A stretch of DNA of 64,000 bases from Lepidostoma basale (taxonomy: Eukaryota; Arthropoda; Insecta; Trichoptera; Lepidostomatidae). The notes below the pieces were generated by a model. The model was given only the letters and a program-made list of their open reading frames with translations, had not been told where the DNA came from and did not search any database. A program made the translations under genes and the position numbers. Positions within the stretch are counted from its first letter, which is position 1; the number at the start of each line of letters is the position of its first letter. Positions 43,706 through 54,823 of this stretch are shown piece by piece. The stretch lies in NCBI GenBank assembly GCA_022606425.2, contig JAHDVF020001358.1, forward strand, positions 25,025 to 89,024, read 5' to 3'.

Positions 43706-43889
43706 TTTGTAAAAAAGGGGGGTGGGTTCATGATTTTTTCCGTCATACCAGTATAGTGTTGAGGCCCGCATAACTTTACAAATATTTTTATGTGGCTCGA
43801 AGAAAAAAAAGGTTGAGCATCAACAGTTTACAGGATGGACACGACCCTCAATCGTGAGGAATACGACTGAGAAGAAGAGAAACAAATAA

Positions 43890-44240
43890 CGCCCAATACA
43901 TATGTTATTTTAATATATGGCTCGCATCCACTGCTATGTGGGCAGTTGATGTGGAATGAGCATAAAATTGATTAGAAAACTCTTCGGTTCTTGTAACACG
44001 CAATGGGAATTCTAAACTTTCTAATCGGATTAACGTCATCCAATGTTACTGTTTATTCGCTGGGGAATACCTGCAGCGAACTAATGTTGATTGATATATT
44101 TTCCAGTAGAACTTTAGAAATTGCTGTCTAGTTATATACACGAACCTGTAATTAAGTGTTTCCCGAACTTTTACAACAATCGAAAAGAAAAGCTTTAAAA
44201 AAAATTTAATATTAAGTTACTAGAACTTAAAAAAATATAA
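43890..44240. other. Unassigned AT-rich stretch
   Basis: No recognisable gene or repeat. Confidence 0.4.
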
Positions 44241-44247
44241 CTAATTA

Positions 44248-44800
44248 GTAACCATCACGCCGTCTCACAGAAGGGGTAGGCAAAAATAATGAACTGACAT
44301 AATTTTATTTCCTGACATATTATCTCGCTTCCTCAACATTCATACATCATGCCAATGACAGTGACGGTACTCCCATAGAAGCCCAGAAGCCCGGCTTGCG
44401 TAGTAAAATTTTAATCAAAACCTCTTCTGGCTTACAGAGGTTCAGCTCTTGTGGCTATTTCTCTTAAGTCTGATGGGAACATTGTTGGAAGGTGATTTGG
44501 ATTTGGAAGGTTGTTGGTTTATACGGGGGCACGATTTCTTAGATTTGGGGGTTTTGATCCAAAACTTCTTACGCAAACCGGGTTTCTAGGCTTCTATGGG
44601 AGTACCGCTCATGTCATTGATTTCTCCAACTCCTCACGTGGCGGACACAAAATATTTTATTTATTTGATCGTGTCACGTTTTCTTCGGTCTTTACCTTTT
44701 TTATGTTCCATTTACATAGTTAACACGTATTATTTTTACCATTCTTTGTTCATTCATTATTTTCATGTGTCCAAACCATCTTAACTTTCCTTGCATTTAC
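44248..44800 (-). pseudogene. RTE-like LINE 3' fragment, split by MITE S
   Basis: The minus-strand family end CCATCACGCCGTCTCACAG leads into the coding region up to ATTCATACATCATGCC. After MITE S the sequence resumes at GATTTCTCCAACTCCTCACG with the RSR..NVGH text and runs to the GHM region. Confidence 0.78.
44354..44618. mobile_element. MITE S (~265 bp) with ~40-bp inverted repeats
   Basis: CGGTACTCCCATAGAAGCC at the left and GGCTTCTATGGGAGTACCG at the right are exact inverses. AATGACA / TGTCATT extends the pairing outward. It disrupts an RTE fragment. No clear target duplication was found and the superfamily is unassigned. Confidence 0.8.
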
Positions 44801-44850
44801 AGTTGCAGTTTGTCGCAGATTGTTTTATTTACTTCTTCTAAATTTTCAAC

Positions 44851-44990
44851 CAACAAGGTTCGCAACCCATCACATCGCGTCTCCCGCGGGGCGAAAAGAG
44901 AAGGATGGAGTGCCGCATCAGTAAAAGTGTGACAGTCCATTCTTTCTGCCTACCCTTTCGGGGAGACGGCGTGATGGTTAGTTAGTTAGT
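44851..44990 (+). mobile_element. Mini-RTE with 13-14 bp target duplication
   Basis: It has the same structure as the other mini-elements, starting at AAGGTTCGCAACCCATCACA and ending in a GTTA tail. Target TTCTAAATTTTCAA is repeated at 44837-44850 and 44990-45003. Confidence 0.88.
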
Positions 44991-45269
44991 TCTAAATTTT
45001 CAAATTATGTGAAAAATATTTTTTATTGAAATTACTTGTTAGACGTTCATTGATTATAATGAAAATAATAAAAAATGTATTTTATAAAAAACATTTAACT
45101 ATACGAGTATACCTATTTATTTATTTTTTATATTTGAGTTATACCTATTCCACTTTATTTTTAGTTTCGTCCGTAGGAGTTTCTAAAACCACCTATTTAA
45201 CATAAGTAATAATTATTAAATAATGGTTTTTTTTCCGTTGTGTGATCCTTTCTCTGTTAAAAAAATATG

Positions 45270-45545
45270 ATGACTTTTTATTTTTCTCGAAAATTTATAT
45301 TTATTCATCAATATCTATTCTGTCCTAGATATAAATCACTTGTGCCAGCGCTTTTTCTATTCCCCGAAGCACTTCTGATAAGCGCTTTTTGGTATGACCT
45401 TGATCTCTTCCAGAAATGCGATATTTATCTCTTCAATCGTGGCAAAACTTTGTCCTTTCATGGGTGTTTTAAGTTTTGGGAACAGAAAAAAGTCGCAGGG
45501 GGTCGAGTCCGGTGAATACGGTGGCTGAGGCATGAATACTATGTT
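45270..45545 (-). pseudogene. mariner-type transposase C-terminal relic
   Basis: Minus frames retain FLFPKLKTPMKGQ-like and ATIEEIK..IAFLEEIKVIPK, SAYQKCFGE and KRWHKC segments in decayed form, the C-terminus of a Tc1/mariner transposase. ACAGACCTCGTATATAAAC near 45702 may be part of its terminus. Confidence 0.55.
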
Positions 45546-45688
45546 GTTGTTTTTTTACCAAAACACAAAGAACAAACAAGTATGTGTGTAAAAATAATCA
45601 AAAAATTCAGAATGGCTGTTAATATCAAAATAACAAAAAACTTTTAAAAAATTTATGTACGAGAACATGGCTCGCAAAATTTTAAAAG

Positions 45689-46039
45689 TCACCATTTTTT
45701 AACAGACCTCGTATATAAACTGGACTCGAGTGGGATGGGGTATGAAAGATTGCCGGGTTTCAAATGCTTTGCAGTAGAAAATTTTATTTTCGTCTCCCAA
45801 GTTTTACCTTGCAATCTCTCAATGTATCCCCGGATAGTATATGCATACAAGACGTTTTTAGTGTGAGACATAAGTCTTGGGAATCCCACCAGCACCCATC
45901 CATTTTTATTCTGATAAAACGTCCTATTATTCAGACATTTGACCCTTTTGGTCTGATTTATGCCCTTTAATGGAAGCATTAGTCCAAACCAGGGGCGGTT
46001 AGTACCTAAATATATTTTTAAAGTCTTCCTTCTTCTCAA
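45689..46039 (-). pseudogene. Unrecognised ORF relic (116 codons)
   Basis: The open frame contains RPWFGLMLPLKGINQTKRVK, CLNNRTFYQNKNGWVLVGFP and YTIRGYIERLQGKTWETK. I do not recognise the family. It may be part of a retroelement, given the neighbours. It is not bounded by convincing splice sites. Confidence 0.3.
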
Positions 46040-46079
46040 TTTTATTCCTAGAAATTGGTGTGCAGCAAAGACTTCAAAT

Positions 46080-46262
46080 TAAATCAAATTAGTTTATTTA
46101 CTCAAAAGACATTGCAAACAGCATAAACATTTAAGGCATCTATTGAGTACAGGTAAGATATTAAACACATGCAACATAATACCAGAAACGCATTGGTGAT
46201 GGTTCGGCATTAGGAAGACAAGATACTTTCCAAAGTCAAGAGTATTTGTCCCCTGAACGTAC
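46080..46262 (-). pseudogene. Jockey-like LINE 3' end, minus
   Basis: It is the inverse of the family 3' end: AATCAAATTAGTTTATTTAC tail side, then GCATCTATTGAGTACAGGTA and GTATTTGTCCCCTGAACG. It is 3'-UTR-dominated and matches 48500-48695. Confidence 0.75.
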
Positions 46263-46437
46263 GAACGAACGAACTTCAGCCTCATCCTCCACTGTGCTTG
46301 GTCTTCTACAGCCCTCATCAATTCAAGAAATGAGATGCATGTTTATGTCATCGCACACTTATTTCAAATATTATTATATAACTGGGTTATAAGGTTGCTT
46401 ACATCTTACGTAGCATTACTTATTTTTCAGATTTTTA

Positions 46438-46640
46438 ACTTAAACTAACTAACCATCACCCAACCGTTTCCTCGGCGGGGTAGGCAGAGAGGATGGACCA
46501 CCATACTAATCTGTCCTGGCATACCTCTCTAGAATCCTCTACATTCATACATCGTGACATGCACGCTCGTCGATTGTTCCTATTTCGTTACGTTAATTAA
46601 TTTGGTCATTCCATGTTTTCCATGCACTGCATGCACGCCA
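46438..46640 (-). pseudogene. RTE-like LINE terminal fragment
   Basis: Minus copy: AACTAACTAACCATCACCC, an insertion in the GCCGTCT motif, then the GETA/CQDR/NVEE coding region. It uses a GTTA-type tail with otherwise TTG-subfamily-like text. Confidence 0.75.
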
Positions 46641-46679
46641 TGCATTCTGATATCAAAGCTATCTCCAATTAGATTATCT

Positions 46680-47062
46680 TCTCAGTTGATTATGTTTTTT
46701 ATTAGTTACCTCGAGAGGAGAAAACAATTCGTCTCATACGGAATTTTTAAATCGAAACCTTTTCTTGTAAATTCAGTGGTCCCACAAGGTTTAAATCTAG
46801 GGCCACTCCTCTTCATAAATGATATTGCGAAGGGTGATAAACTTCTCGCGATTTCTTTTATTTGCCAAAGATCTGAAGTGAAGGTTCATTCAGGGGACAA
46901 ATACTCTTGACTTTACAAAAAATCTTGTCTTCCTAATGTCGAACCATCTTCTAATGCGTTCCTGGTACTATTATTATGATGTATTTTTATAATATTTTAC
47001 CTGTACTCAATTGATGCTTTAAACATTTTGCTGTTTGTAATGTCTTTTGAGTTAATTGATAA
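46680..47062 (+). pseudogene. Jockey-like LINE: RT segment fused to its 3' end
   Basis: The frame 46554-46910 reads FISYLERRKQFVSYGIFKSK and VVPQGLNLGPLLFINDIAKG (RT motif PQG..LGPLLF..ND). It then passes directly into the 3' terminal HVSE..RGQILLTL-type region and 3' UTR. Most of the RT is deleted. Confidence 0.75.
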
Positions 47063-47109
47063 TAATCTTGGTCTTCAACTCACACTGCTTGTATACAACA
47101 TTTTAACCA

Positions 47110-47330
47110 TTCAACTCTCTTCCATTCGTTCCTTTTTCATTTCACTTTTGATGCAATTATCTGCCTTACATTTATTCCTTATTTTGTCGTTCGGTGTTCT
47201 ATCGTGTATCGGTTTTCACCTCATTCTTCTAATGGATCCCATTTTTATGGCAATTATTCTACATTCATCCTCTTTGCTTTAGGGTTGGCACTAGAACTCT
47301 TAATGAACTAGAATGGTCAGTAAAACGGTG
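47110..47330 (-). pseudogene. RTE-like LINE internal fragment, minus
   Basis: A decayed inverse copy of the SRINAVEMRS..RRM..YDRI segment (CTATCGTGTATCGGTTTTCA; GCAATTATTCTACATTCATC). Both ends are truncated. Confidence 0.65.
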
Positions 47331-47420
47331 AGCGTCATTTGATGATGAACTTTTAAAATTTGATTATTTTTTTCATTTCATCTTGTCAAAAAGGATTAGT
47401 AAATATTGTTTTTTTAAAAC

Positions 47421-47801
47421 TAACTAACTAACTAACTTACCCTCACGCCGTCTCCCCAAAGGGGTAGGCAGAAAGAATTGACTGCCACACTTTTCTTTCC
47501 TGACATATTTCTCTCGCTCCCTCAACATTCATGACTCTGACTCCCACGTGGCCGACATTCAATATTTGATTTATTTGAACGTGAAGGTCGTCGTCCTCGA
47601 CGATCGTCCTCGGTCTTCCTCTTTAGTTCCATTTACATCGTTAACATATATATTTTTTACCATTATTTCTTCATTTATTATTTACATGTGTCCAAACCAT
47701 CTTAATGATCCTTTCATTATTTTGTTCATAACACCATCATTCGCACCGCATTCACTTCTCATATTTTCATTCGACACTCTATCATACAGAGTATCCACAC
47801 A
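47421..47801 (-). pseudogene. RTE-like LINE 3' fragment, (GTTA)n tail, minus
   Basis: From AACTAACTTACCCTCACGC, the coding text can be followed through GETA, CQERKVWQS, NVGHV, NGT..RGRPRT, HMER to YDRVSNENI. A small duplication (GTCGTCGTCCTCGACGATCG) expands the TWHDQ region. Confidence 0.82.
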
Positions 47802-47812
47802 TTGTATTTTTA

Positions 47813-47978
47813 CTAACTAACTAACTAACTAACCATCACGCCGTCTCCCCGAAAGGGTAGGCAGAAAGAATGGACTGTCACACTTTTATTGATGCGGCAC
47901 TCCATCCTTCTCTTTTTGCTCCGCGGGAGACGCGGTGTGATGGGTTGCGAACCTCATCGCCACTAATAGGCATCTCCC
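47813..47978 (-). mobile_element. Mini-RTE, minus copy
   Basis: (TAAC)n, then CCATCACGCCGTCTCCCCGA, then the fused 5' end through GGTTGCGAACCTCATCGCCA and AATAGGCATCTCCC. It lies immediately beyond the upstream edge of the RTE fragment at 47421-47801 in the same orientation. Confidence 0.85.
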
Positions 47979-47989
47979 ATCTTATCAAA

Positions 47990-48380
47990 ATTAAGTTCAT
48001 TAAAATTATAATTTGCTTATTTATATTTTCTTGGAAAAGCGACGGAATGGTGAGGCTTAATAATAATGATCCTTTTTTTCTTTTATTGGTTTTTATTATT
48101 ACAATATTTGATCCTTGCAGGTATTTATCTCTGGTATATTATAAAATTTCTTTCCGTCAATATGGGATTAATCAATAATTAAAATAATATTTCAAAAATA
48201 CTCCTGCAAAACGAGAATTTTTCGAATCACCGAGTATACGTGATGCCAAATACGTGCGGTTCCCTCCATGTCTCGGAACGTACTGACGCCGCATGGCTCA
48301 TTTGACTCGGCAACCAATCAAATTGCAAAAACTATCACCGCATTCATACATCGATACGAGATCTTCAATTTGTTTTACAA
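47990..48380. other. Unassigned stretch
   Basis: AT-rich, with a GC-richer patch around 48240-48310. No recognisable gene or repeat. Confidence 0.4.
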
Positions 48381-48384
48381 GACT

Positions 48385-48695
48385 GTTTTACCTACCGGCC
48401 GCCAGAACCAATCTGCCTCTGGTGACACCGGTGGGAAGAGCAATTAGTCTGCTGAACGCGGTCTCCTCGGAGATCGACGTCTTTCATGTTAGTGAAAGTA
48501 CGTTCAGGGGGCAAATACTATTGACTTTAGAAAGTATCTTGTCTTCCTAATGTCGAACCATCTCTTATGCGTTCCTGGTACTTTGTTGTATTATAATAAT
48601 ATTTTACCTGTACTTAATAGATGCCTTAAATATTTTACTGTTTGTAATGTCTATTGAGTTAATAAACTGATTTGATTTGATTTGATTTGAATTTG
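48385..48695 (+). pseudogene. Jockey-like LINE 3' fragment, (TTTGA)n tail
   Basis: The frame (within 48293-48550) gives LPAARTNLPLVTPVGRAISL, LNAVSSEIDVFHVSESTFRG and ILLTLESILSS-stop. A ~140-bp 3' UTR follows, ending in TTTGATTTGATTTGATTTGA. It is a clean copy of the last 60 codons. Confidence 0.88.
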
Positions 48696-49075
48696 TGAAT
48701 GAATTCTACCTGTAGCAAAGATTACAACAATTTTAGTAATGAGATTAAGAATCTTCTTATAAGTTAAGAACATCTATTGTATTTTTCATTGTATTTTTGC
48801 ATCATTGTATTTTTGTTTGTATTTTTACATATTTTTATTTTATTTTTCATGTATTGCAGAACCGCCACTGGTTAAGCCCTCTAGATCTTGTGTTTTAGAC
48901 ACATCATGAACACATAAAGGGCTATAAACTCCAGTACTTCATTAGACAATAAAATCGAGCACTCTCGGAATACAATAACTTGTTGTTACAACGCGTTCTC
49001 GAGAGCTCTTCTGTAGCAAGCTTATTTGATTAAAAAGAAACGAAATATTACATTTTATGCGATTAGATAAGCATA

Positions 49076-49550
49076 GCGCTAAGATGGCAGTGCATAAAAG
49101 TGTTCTTGTGCCGACCCTTATGTATGGAAGTGAAGCAGGAACTGGAAAAAGAAGGATGAAAGTAGAATGAATGAAGTAGAAATGAGATCTCTAAGATGGA
49201 TGTATGGCAAATCTGTATATGATAGAGTATCAAATGCAAGTATTAGAAGTGAATGCGGTGCGAAAGAAAGTGTTATGAACAAAATAATGAAAGGGTCCCT
49301 TGGAAAAATGAGTGAATACAGAATGTAAACGACATGAACGGAGCTAGAAATAGTGTAAGGCCGAGGAAAACGTGGCACGATCAAATAAATCAAATATGGA
49401 ATGTCGGACACGTGAGGAGTCAGAGAAATCGACGCGCGTGCATAACACGATGTATGAATGTTGAGGAAGCGAGAGAAATATGTCAGGAAAGAAAAGTTCA
49501 TTATTTCTGCCTACCCATTCGGGGAGACGGGCGTGATGGTTAGTTAGTTT
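49076..49550 (+). pseudogene. RTE-like LINE 3' fragment, (GTTA)n tail
   Basis: It starts at AKMAVHKSVLVPTLMYGSEA and ends GETG-like with a frameshift at ATTCGGGGAGACGGGCGTGA. The frame 49334-49543 has MNGARNSVRPRKTWHDQINQ and RACITRCMNVEEAREI. It is 5' truncated. Confidence 0.85.
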
Positions 49551-49763
49551 TTTTTTAAATATCTAACTACACTGAAGGGCTTTCTGTGTCCCAAAACATG
49601 TTTGTTTTAATCTTTAAAGTTTAATTCAATTCGTATTTTAAATAAACCTTGTGTTTCAAAGTATAAACATATGTTTTTTTTTTAAACAGATTTTTTTTTT
49701 TATTTTTTTTTTTTTTTAGTGTAACAAACAGCGAATAAGTATATATTTAAATTTAAATATTAA

Positions 49764-50475
49764 AGAAACCACGACAGTCTGCAACATAAGCGTGAATGGT
49801 GAAAATTTGGAGCAAGTAGTTGAGTTCGTGTATTTAGGTAGTATGTTTACAAGAGATGGGCGAGTGGAGAGGGATATTGGAAGAAGGGTTGGGGCAGGCA
49901 ACAAAGTGAATGGTGCACTTAAAGTTGTCATCGCAAACAAAAACCTATCCAAAAAAGCTAGAATGGCAGTGCACAATGGTGTTCTTCTACCGACCCTTAT
50001 GTATGGAAGCGAAGCATGGAACTGGCAAAGAAGGATGAAAGTAGAATAAATGCAGTAGAAATGAGATCTCTTAGACGAATGTGTGGATACTCTGTGTATG
50101 ATAGAGTGTCGAATGAAAATATAAGAAGTGAATGCGGTGCGAATGATGGTGTCATGAACAAAATAATGAAAGGATTATTAAGATGGTTTGGACATATTGA
50201 AAGAATGAATGAAGAAAGAATGGTAAAAAAATTATATGTTAATGATGTAAATGGAACCAGAAATAGAGAAAGACCGAGGAAAACGTGACACGATCAAATA
50301 TTGAATGTCGGCCATGTGTCAGGAGTCAGAGAAATCGACCCGCGTGCATGACACGATGTATGAATGTTGAGGAATCGAGAGAAATATGTCAGGAAAGAAA
50401 ATTGTGGCATTCCATTCTTTCTGCCTACCCCTTCGGGGAGACGGCGTGATGGTTAGTTAGTTAGTTAGTTAGTTA
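49764..50475 (+). pseudogene. RTE-like LINE 3' fragment, (GTTA)n tail
   Basis: Two overlapping frames give NGENLEQVVEFVYLGSMFTR, NKVNGALKVVIANKNLSKKA, then (shifted) MRSLRRMCGYSVYDRVSNEN and ERMNEERMVKKLYVNDVNGT. The end is intact through CTTCGGGGAGACGGCGTGAT and a long (GTTA)n tail. It is one of the best copies of this subfamily. Confidence 0.88.
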
Positions 50476-50857
50476 AATATTAAAAACAGCCAAAAAATCG
50501 GTTTATTCGCACTAAGAATATTATTGAATGGCGAGAAGTTCATCTAAATCTTTGCTACGGGAATTTTCCTTAATAAACGTAATATGTAAGTAGTCCGCTT
50601 TGTCTGTTGTTCTAGTACCTTTGTTTAATATGTAGTGAGACGGGAGCTTTCTCGAGACATAAAGCTTCATTTAAGAAAACTCATTAAGCTCGAGAAACTA
50701 AAGTTTTCAGCGGCATTTCGGCGAGACATTATTATATTAATCCAGAACGGTGAAGCAACAACTCAGGTCTTAAATGAAATATTGAAATATTAATATGGGA
50801 TAGAGAATCATGGACAAAGATGGTGTAACCATTTGCGTAAAATCTCAATCAATTTAA

Positions 50858-51390
50858 ACTTAACTAACTAACTAACTAACCATCACGCCGTCTCCCCGAA
50901 GGGGTAGGCAGAAAGAATGAACTGCCACACTTTTCTTTTCTGACATATTTCTCTCGCTTCCTCAACATTCATACATCGTGTCATGCACGCGCGTCGATTT
51001 CTCTGACTCCCTCACATGGCCGACATTCAATATTTGATTTATTTGATCGTGCCACGTTTTCCTCGGTCTTCCTCTATTTCTGGTTCCATTTACATCATTA
51101 ACATATTTTTTTTTTACCATTCTTTCTTCATTCATTCTTTCCATATGTCCAAACCATCTTAATGATCCTTTCATTATTTTGTTCATGACACCATCATTCA
51201 CACCGCATTCACTTCTTATATTTTCATTCGGCACTCTATCATACACAGAGTATCCACACATTCTTCTAAGAGATCTCATTTCAACTGCATTTATTCTACT
51301 TCATCCTTCTTTTGCCAGTTCCATGCTTCGCTTCCATACATAAGGGTCGGTAGAAGAACACCATTGTGCACTGCCATTCTAGCTTAATTT
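50858..51390 (-). pseudogene. RTE-like LINE 3' fragment, (GTTA)n tail, minus
   Basis: The minus frame 50962-51279 is open across MRSLRRMCGYSVYDRVPNEN, GVMNKIMKGSLRWFGHMERM and VNDVNGTRNRGRPRKTWHD. One frameshift precedes the GETA end. With 49764-50475 it forms an inverted pair of near-identical copies about 0.4 kb apart. Confidence 0.88.
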
Positions 51391-51419
51391 AAACTTAATC
51401 ATTGTTAATTAATTCATAC

Positions 51420-51660
51420 GAATGAAAACGTCAGTTTTCTAGAAGTAATATTATATGTTAAGGGAATGACATGTTTTGCCCTTCTAAGGCATTTTCAAAT
51501 GTCTGTTTTGTTTTGATAATGCCTTAGACGGGCGATAAAACATTTGATAATGCCATAGAAGGGCGAAACATGTCATTTCTATAAAATGTAATAAAACTTC
51601 TAAAAAACTGACGTTTTCTTTATTTAATATGGAGTTTTACATCATTGTTCAAGAAACAAT
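51420..51660. repeat. Repeat P2, inverted pair
   Basis: A minus core at ~51465-51500 and a plus core at ~51541-51580 (CATTTGATAATGCCATAGAA, GGGCGAAACATGTC) are followed outward by the shared end (AGTTTTCTAGAAGT / ACTTCTAAAAAACTGACG). A third decayed core lies between them (GATAATGCCTTAGACGGGCG). Confidence 0.75.
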
Positions 51661-51668
51661 AAATTAAT

Positions 51669-51970
51669 TGTTTCGGTTGGTTTGGACATATGGAGCGCAT
51701 GGGTGAAGAAAGAATGGTTAAAAAAGTATACGTTAACGATGTACATGGAGTAAAGAGTCAAGGTAGACCGAGGAAAACATGGCATGACCAGATTAATCAA
51801 ATATTAAAAGTTGGTCATGTCAGAAGCCGGAAGAATCGACGTGCGTGTTTGACTCGATGTATGAATGTGGAGGAAGCTAGAGAGGTGTGCCAGGATAGAG
51901 TAGTGTGGCGGTCCATTCTCTCTGCCTACCCCTGCGGGGAAACGGCGTGGTGGTTTGTTGTTGTTGTTGT
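51669..51970 (+). mobile_element. RTE-like LINE fragment (302 bp), 14-bp target duplication
   Basis: The frame 51690-51983 reads MERMGEERMVKKVYVNDVHG, SQGRPRKTWHDQINQILKVG and ends YPCGETAW with TGA changed to TGG, so the stop is lost. (TTG)n tail. The target AACAATAAATTAAT is duplicated at 51655-51668 and 51971-51984, inside a P2 tail region. Confidence 0.9.
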
Positions 51971-52029
51971 AACAATAAATTAATAATTGTTTCTTGAATA
52001 ATAATATAAATCTCCGTATTATATAATTA

Positions 52030-52220
52030 ACACGAGTGAAAACGTCTCTTTTCAAGAAGTTGATAATGCTTTAAACAAGCGAAACATGTCATTTACATAA
52101 AACATAATAAAACTTCTAGAAGACAGACATTTTCATTCATATTAATTAACTTTAACTTTTTATAACTGTTAATAAAAAAACTTTGTTTTTATATCACAAT
52201 TGTATTTTATTTTCATATTT
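52030..52220. repeat. P2 fragment (+) followed by P1 end (-)
   Basis: 52060-52140 carries TTGATAATGCTTTAAACAAG, GCGAAACATGTC and the P2 end CATTTTCATTCATATT. 52150-52220 is the inverse of the P1 segment ACAATTGTGATATAAAAACA. The abutment suggests recombination or insertion. Confidence 0.6.
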
Positions 52221-52332
52221 TACTTTAACTTGTTATTCGTCCTTGTTGTAGACTTACGAGTATATGGTTTGTTCTCCTGAGGGTAGTTCCTCCTATGAAG
52301 TGGATTGCTAGTTGCCCTTTCATGTTTTAGAA

Positions 52333-53092
52333 GGTCTTCCACGAAAAAGTCTAAAGTTATGGTATTTGAAAAGGAAGAATGTATGACGGATTGTGGCATA
52401 AGTGCGAACGGTGAGAAATTAGAGCAAGTTGCCAAATTTGTTTATCTGGAAAGGTTGTTTACAAGAGATGGAAGAATGGAGAAAGATATCGGAAGAAGGG
52501 TTGGAGCTGGAAACAAAATAAATGGTGCACTCAAAGTCATTACCGCAAATAGAAATATATCGACTGGAGCAAAGATGGCCGTGCACAATGGAGTTCCAGT
52601 CCCGACCCTTATATATGGAAGTGACACTTGGAGTAGGCAGAAGAAGGATGAAAGTAGGATAAATGACGTAGAAATGAGGTCACTAAGAAGAATGTGCGGA
52701 AAAACAATGTATGATAGAATATATAATGATGAAGTAAGAAAGGAATGTAAGGCGGATGGATGTGTGATAAATAAAATTAAGAAAGGGTCACTAAGATGCT
52801 TTGAACATATGAAACGAATGGATGATGGAAGAATGGTTAAAAAGATATATACAAGTAGTGTGAATGAGAAAAAAAGTCGAAGAAGGCCAAGGAAGACTAG
52901 ACCAAATTAATCAATTACTGGAAGGCGGCCATGTTCGAAGTAGGAACAATAGACGATCATGCATCTCAAAATCGGTGAATGTAGAAGAGTCGCGAGAATT
53001 ACGCCAGGATAGAACAATGTGGCGAATCATCCTCTTTGCACACCCCTGCGGGGAAACGGCGTGATGGTTAGTTAGTTAGTTAGTTGGTTAGT
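52333..53092 (+). pseudogene. RTE-like LINE 3' fragment, third subfamily
   Basis: The long frame 52305-52910 covers KSKVMVFEKEECMTDCGISA, GRRVGAGNKINGALKVITAN, PVPTLIYGSDTWSRQKKDES, MCGKTMYDRIYNDEVRKECK, FEHMKRMDDGRMVKKIYTSS. A shift then leads to CGETA-stop and a (GTTA)n tail. It is the best representative of this subfamily. Confidence 0.88.
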
Positions 53093-53399
53093 TTCACGAA
53101 TAGGAGTCCCCTGAAGCTGTTTATATCGTGGAATTTAGGAAGTCTAGTGGTGTCTATTCTTTGGACATGACCGTACCAGTCCCTTCTTCACTGTCTACTC
53201 CATCTTATAATATCCTCTGCTTTACTTATCTCTTTAATTCTGGTGTTCCTTGCGCGATGTCTTAGTGTCTTACCTGCTATTATCCTCAGTGTCTTCATTT
53301 CAGTCCTTATAACTTGTTTTAACTTGATATTGATATATCGTGGTAAAGATTTATTTTTATTGGTAAAATTTGGCGTAATGCAATTCCACAGCGTTATCA

Positions 53400-53860
53400 C
53401 CTTCTTCTTCGCGTGCCGTATCAGGTCCCCCTGACGTTGGCAATCACTCCGGCGAAGGCTTCTCTATCTTATGCAACCCGGATCAGCTCCCCCACATGTC
53501 TCATCCCGGTCCAGTCTATTATGTTGCACAGTCAAGACGTTTGCCTTCTACCAGGGCCACCCTACCCCTAAATTTTTCCCGTCAGTATTAGTTGGAGCAA
53601 ACTGTATTTATCTCCCCGCAGAATTTGACTATGATATGAAATCTTACGGACCTTAACGTCCTTAAGCAGTTGTCTACTACAATTGGCTCTCCTCAAAACC
53701 TCCAAATTGCTGACGAAATCTGTCCACGGTATGCGAAGCATTCTCCTGTGCAACCACATCTCGAATGCTTCCAACCGGTTCATAGTGTGCACTTTCAGGG
53801 TCCAAGTCTCCGAGCTATAGAGTTATACCGACCAGACATAGCACTGCAAGATTCTCTACC
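53400..53860 (-). pseudogene. LINE family 2, C-terminal fragment, minus
   Basis: Minus frames read TLKVHTMNRLEAFEMWLHRR, MLRIPWTDFVSNLEVLRRAN, VKVRKISYHSQILRGDKYSL, LQLILTGKI, then RVGWPW.., LDRDETCGGADPG-type frames and VIANVRGT-stop, with an AAGAAGAAG tail. One in-frame change (SYHSQI for SYLGHI). Confidence 0.82.
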
Positions 53861-53889
53861 TTAGTTTCAAGTTCATCACCTTCAGTTTA

Positions 53890-54140
53890 TCTAAACAAAT
53901 TTAAACATTTGATACTACCTGAGAAAGGCAAAATCTGCCATTTCCATAGACTATAGTAAAATTTCTAGAAAACAGACGGTTTCATTTGTTTATTGTTTCT
54001 TGAACAATGATGTATTATAAAACTCCATATTAAATAGTTCATACGAATGAAAGCGTTTGTTTTCTAGAACTTCAATTATGCTTTTGGAAATGAAATGTTT
54101 TGCCTGTCTAAGACATTAACAAATGTGTGGGACATTTGAT
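53890..54140. repeat. P2 repeats, left of a nested RTE
   Basis: A plus copy at 53900-53990 (TTTGATACTACCTGAGAAAG, GCAAAATCTGCC) is followed by a minus copy at 54040-54128 (ACGAATGAAAGCGTTTGTTT, GAAATGAAATGTTTTGCC). The second continues after the insertion at 54585-54685. Confidence 0.65.
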
Positions 54141-54584
54141 TGAAGCTTGGAGCTGCCAAAAGAAGGATGAAAGCAGGATAAACGCCGTAGAAATGAGATC
54201 ACTAAGAAGATAATAGAATACCGAACGATGAAATAAAAACGAAATGTATGGCAGATGACTGCATCATGGATAAAATTAAAAAGGATCCCTGAGATGGTTT
54301 GGATATATGGAACGAATGGATGAGAGCAGAATGGTTAAAAAATTGTACACACGCAGCGTGAGTGGAAAAAGAAGCTCAGGACAACCGAGGAAAACATGAC
54401 ATGACCAAATTAATCAATTACTAAAAGGTGGCTACATTTGAAGTCGGAATAATCGACTTGCGTGCATGGTACGATGTATGAATGTAGAGGAAGCCCGAGA
54501 GGTATGCGAGGACAGAGCATTGTGGTGATCCATCCTCTCTGCTTATCCCTCCGGGGAGATGGTTAGTTAGTTAGTTAGTTTTTT
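54141..54584 (+). mobile_element. RTE-like LINE fragment inserted in a P2 repeat
   Basis: The coding text EAWSCQKKDESRINAVEMRS, HMERMDESRMVKKLYTRSVS and WSILSAYPSGEM has deletions. (GTTA)n tail. The target GGGACATTTGAT is duplicated at 54129-54140 and 54585-54596. Confidence 0.85.
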
Positions 54585-54823
54585 GGGACATTTGATAATG
54601 CCTTAGACAGACGAAACATCTCAATCCCTAAAATTATAATAAAACTTCTAGAAAACAGGCGTTTTCATTCGTTCGTTTTAATAATAGAGAGATACCTGGA
54701 TTTCAACATTACAGAAGGAGAATCTTGTAATAACAGTCTTTTAACTCTACCGCAGGTTGAAGAAGAAGAAGATGTTAATCCATAAAAACTCATGCGTGAT
54801 AAAATATGTCCAAAATGCTAGAC

